Positions 62,653-64,000 of a stretch of 64,000 bases of DNA are shown here, piece after piece. Source of the stretch: Bacteroidota bacterium (GTDB taxonomy: Bacteria > Bacteroidota > Bacteroidia > Chitinophagales > Chitinophagaceae); assembly GCA_023387985.1 (NCBI GenBank), contig JAEWHC010000009.1, positions 1,240,001 to 1,304,000 of the forward strand. The letters run 5' to 3'. The notes under the pieces were generated by a model, which saw only the letters and a list, made by a program, of their open reading frames with translations, was not told where the DNA came from and did not search any database. Within the stretch, counting starts at the first letter, position 1. Each line of letters begins with the position of its first letter. Made by a program: the position numbers and the translations under genes.

Positions 62653-64000
62653 TTATTGGTTTCGGTCATTTCTTCGTTGATCGCGTCGTTCCTGTCTTTC
62701 CTCCTTTTTCGTTTTAGGAGGCATTACAGCTTTGGCACCCTGATCACCATTTTTATTCATGGTATCCGGTTTGGGTTTTTCTGTCTGGGGAGCATAAGGA
62801 TTGGTGTCGGGGCGGTATACTTGTCCTGTATCCATATTTATATTTTCCTCAATAAAATAATCGCTATATCCGCCATTACCCAGATCTGTACCGGCAGCTT
62901 CAGGCGAAGGTGGCCCATTTTGATCCTGGATATAATCATAAATGATGGTGTTTTCTTCCACAGCCGGCTTTACGAATTTGGCCTCGGCATCATAACCCAA
63001 TTTGGCATCTTCGTATACCAATTTCATGAATGAGCCCACAAGGGGCAATGCATTGCGTCCGCCAAAGCCTTCCCCTGAATTGCTGGGCCAGCGTATCCAG
63101 TTTTCATCACAACCCACCCAGCTGCCGGCCAGCAGCTCCGGAGTATAGGCAATAAACCAGGCATCGGTATTGTCGTTGGTGGTTCCGGTTTTGGCAGACA
63201 GTTCAGCTTTAATGCCGTAACTGCCCAGTGCCCTTGCAGTGCCCCTCGTAACCGCGCCTGTCATCATTTTTGCCATGGTATATGCAGTTACTTCGCTAAT
63301 CACTTCTTTAATTTGTGGTCCTACATTTACAAGCATATTGCCGTTGCGGTCTTCAATTCTTGCAATATACTGCGGTTTGACATTGAATCCGCGACCGGCA
63401 AACATTGTATACATCCACATCATTTCATACAAACTCAGGTCACAGCTTCCCAGTGCCAAAGAGGGGTAGGGAGTGAGTTTGGTCTGGACCTGGCAACGGT
63501 TAAGAAAATCAACGAAACGTGCAGGTCCGATTTGTTTCATCAGGTAGGCGGTTGAACCGTTTAGCGATTGAGCTATGGCATAAGACATGGCGGGGCTTCC
63601 TCCACTTGCGCCTTTACCTTGTGCGGGAACCATTCCGCTGCCAGGAAAATACTGCGGCACATTGGGCAAAGGTGTCTCCGGCGTAAAACCAATCTCTTCT
63701 ATGGCCTGCGCATAAAGCAACGGTTTAATGGTTGAACCTACCTGCCGTTTTACCGAAAGATTTACGTGATCGATTTTAAAGGTCTTGTAATCTATGCCGC
63801 CTATCCATGCTTTCACAAAGCCGGTTTGCGGCTCCATGGCCATAAATCCTGTTTGAAGTTGTTTCTTCAGGTATTTGATGGAATCCAATGGCGTAAGCGT
63901 CGTGTCGGTTTCCAGGTTGGCATTCCACGCAAAAATTTTCATGTCGGCTTTAACATCAAATGTTTTGCGGTTTTCCTCGTCGCTCAGGCCTTCTTCTTTT
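62653..64000 (-). CDS. Class A penicillin-binding protein (PBP1A-type), N-terminal part outside the window
   Basis: The gene enters from the right edge; the open frame runs unbroken from the edge to the stop. This part is the transpeptidase domain: SxxK as STIK (Ser codon at 63733-63735), SLN in AQSLNGS, and KTG in SAKTGTT (Lys codon at 63190-63192). YETMMWMYTMFAGRG-like and WVGCDENW blocks are also present. Glycosyltransferase and membrane regions lie outside. A Lys/Arg/Asp-rich basic tail ends the protein. It polymerises and crosslinks peptidoglycan. Confidence 0.93.
   Translation of the reverse strand, partial: KEEGLSDEENRKTFDVKADMKIFAWNANLETDTTLTPLDSIKYLKKQLQTGFMAMEPQTGFVKAWIGGIDYKTFKIDHVNLSVKRQVGSTIKPLLYAQAIEEIGFTPETPLPNVPQYFPGSGMVPAQGKGASGGSPAMSYAIAQSLNGSTAYLMKQIGPARFVDFLNRCQVQTKLTPYPSLALGSCDLSLYEMMWMYTMFAGRGFNVKPQYIARIEDRNGNMLVNVGPQIKEVISEVTAYTMAKMMTGAVTRGTARALGSYGIKAELSAKTGTTNDNTDAWFIAYTPELLAGSWVGCDENWIRWPSNSGEGFGGRNALPLVGSFMKLVYEDAKLGYDAEAKFVKPAVEENTIIYDYIQDQNGPPSPEAAGTDLGNGGYSDYFIEENINMDTGQVYRPDTNPYAPQTEKPKPDTMNKNGDQGAKAVMPPKTKKEERQERRDQRRNDRNQ

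Overview
This window looks like ordinary chromosomal sequence from a member of the Bacteroidota, most likely a Chitinophagaceae-type bacterium. The evidence is: a type IX secretion sorting domain at the C-terminus of the 47719 protein; many families typical of the phylum (DUF5683, DUF2911, DUF6702, DUF2851, DUF1599, BT_3928-like, YtxJ); the order parA-parB-DUF5683-dapB; and eleven exact copies of the Bacteroidota -7 promoter element TAnnTTTG lying 5-31 nt upstream of start codons. I see no insertion sequence, prophage, CRISPR array, integrase, rRNA or tRNA gene. About 60 genes are packed on both strands with short gaps.

Layout. 1-5.0 kb (minus): a beta-propeller fragment, dapB, a DUF5683 protein, parB, parA and a metallo-beta-lactamase-fold hydrolase. 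5.1-10.0 kb (plus): a membrane metallophosphoesterase, a beta-barrel-like protein and lon with a strong terminator. 10.1-15.7 kb: a secreted GH20 hexosaminidase, a CAP protein, thioredoxin, and DUF2911 and lipocalin-like envelope proteins. 15.9-21.0 kb: a membrane-anchored papain-like protease, DUF6702, a CBS-domain transporter-like protein and an FAD oxidoreductase. 21.1-27.9 kb (minus): arginase family, DUF2851, Maf, UbiA prenyltransferase, KdsC phosphatase, IscX, ferredoxin and a DUF2520 protein. 28.0-31.6 kb (plus): alpha/beta hydrolase and topA. 31.7-34.2 kb (minus): CBM48-like protein, Dps, a secreted unknown and an SPFH protein. 34.5-41.1 kb: M48 lipoprotein, an EF-G paralogue, M28 peptidase, PlsC-like acyltransferase and a HAD phosphatase. 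41.2-47.7 kb: rpsA, lptF/G, a DoxX-like protein, a duplicated DUF1599 protein, folP and DUF1697. 47.7-56.9 kb: T9SS cargo, dnaE, an NlpC/P60 hydrolase, an M1 peptidase and msrA. 57.0-64 kb: an NAD(P)-binding protein with ytxJ, a DnaQ-like exonuclease, a dolichol-phosphate-mannose-synthase-like transferase, EamA, YciI, envelope proteins and the 3' part of a class A penicillin-binding protein.

Common themes are information processing (parAB, topA, dnaE, rpsA, EF-G paralogue), cell-envelope building (dapB, kdsC, lptF/G, PBP, UbiA, plsC), proteolysis (lon, C1, M48, M28, M1, C40) and redox or iron-sulfur maintenance (trxA, msrA, ytxJ, fdx-iscX, dps).

I found no complete undescribed system. The signals most worth a second look are regulatory or in protein details: a perfect palindrome between the -33 and -7 elements of a HAD phosphatase promoter, an identical CGGGCTTTTAT leader before two unrelated start codons, overlapping divergent promoters between folP and a DUF1599 gene, an EF-G paralogue with Tyr in place of the catalytic His, and the internal duplication of the DUF1599 protein.
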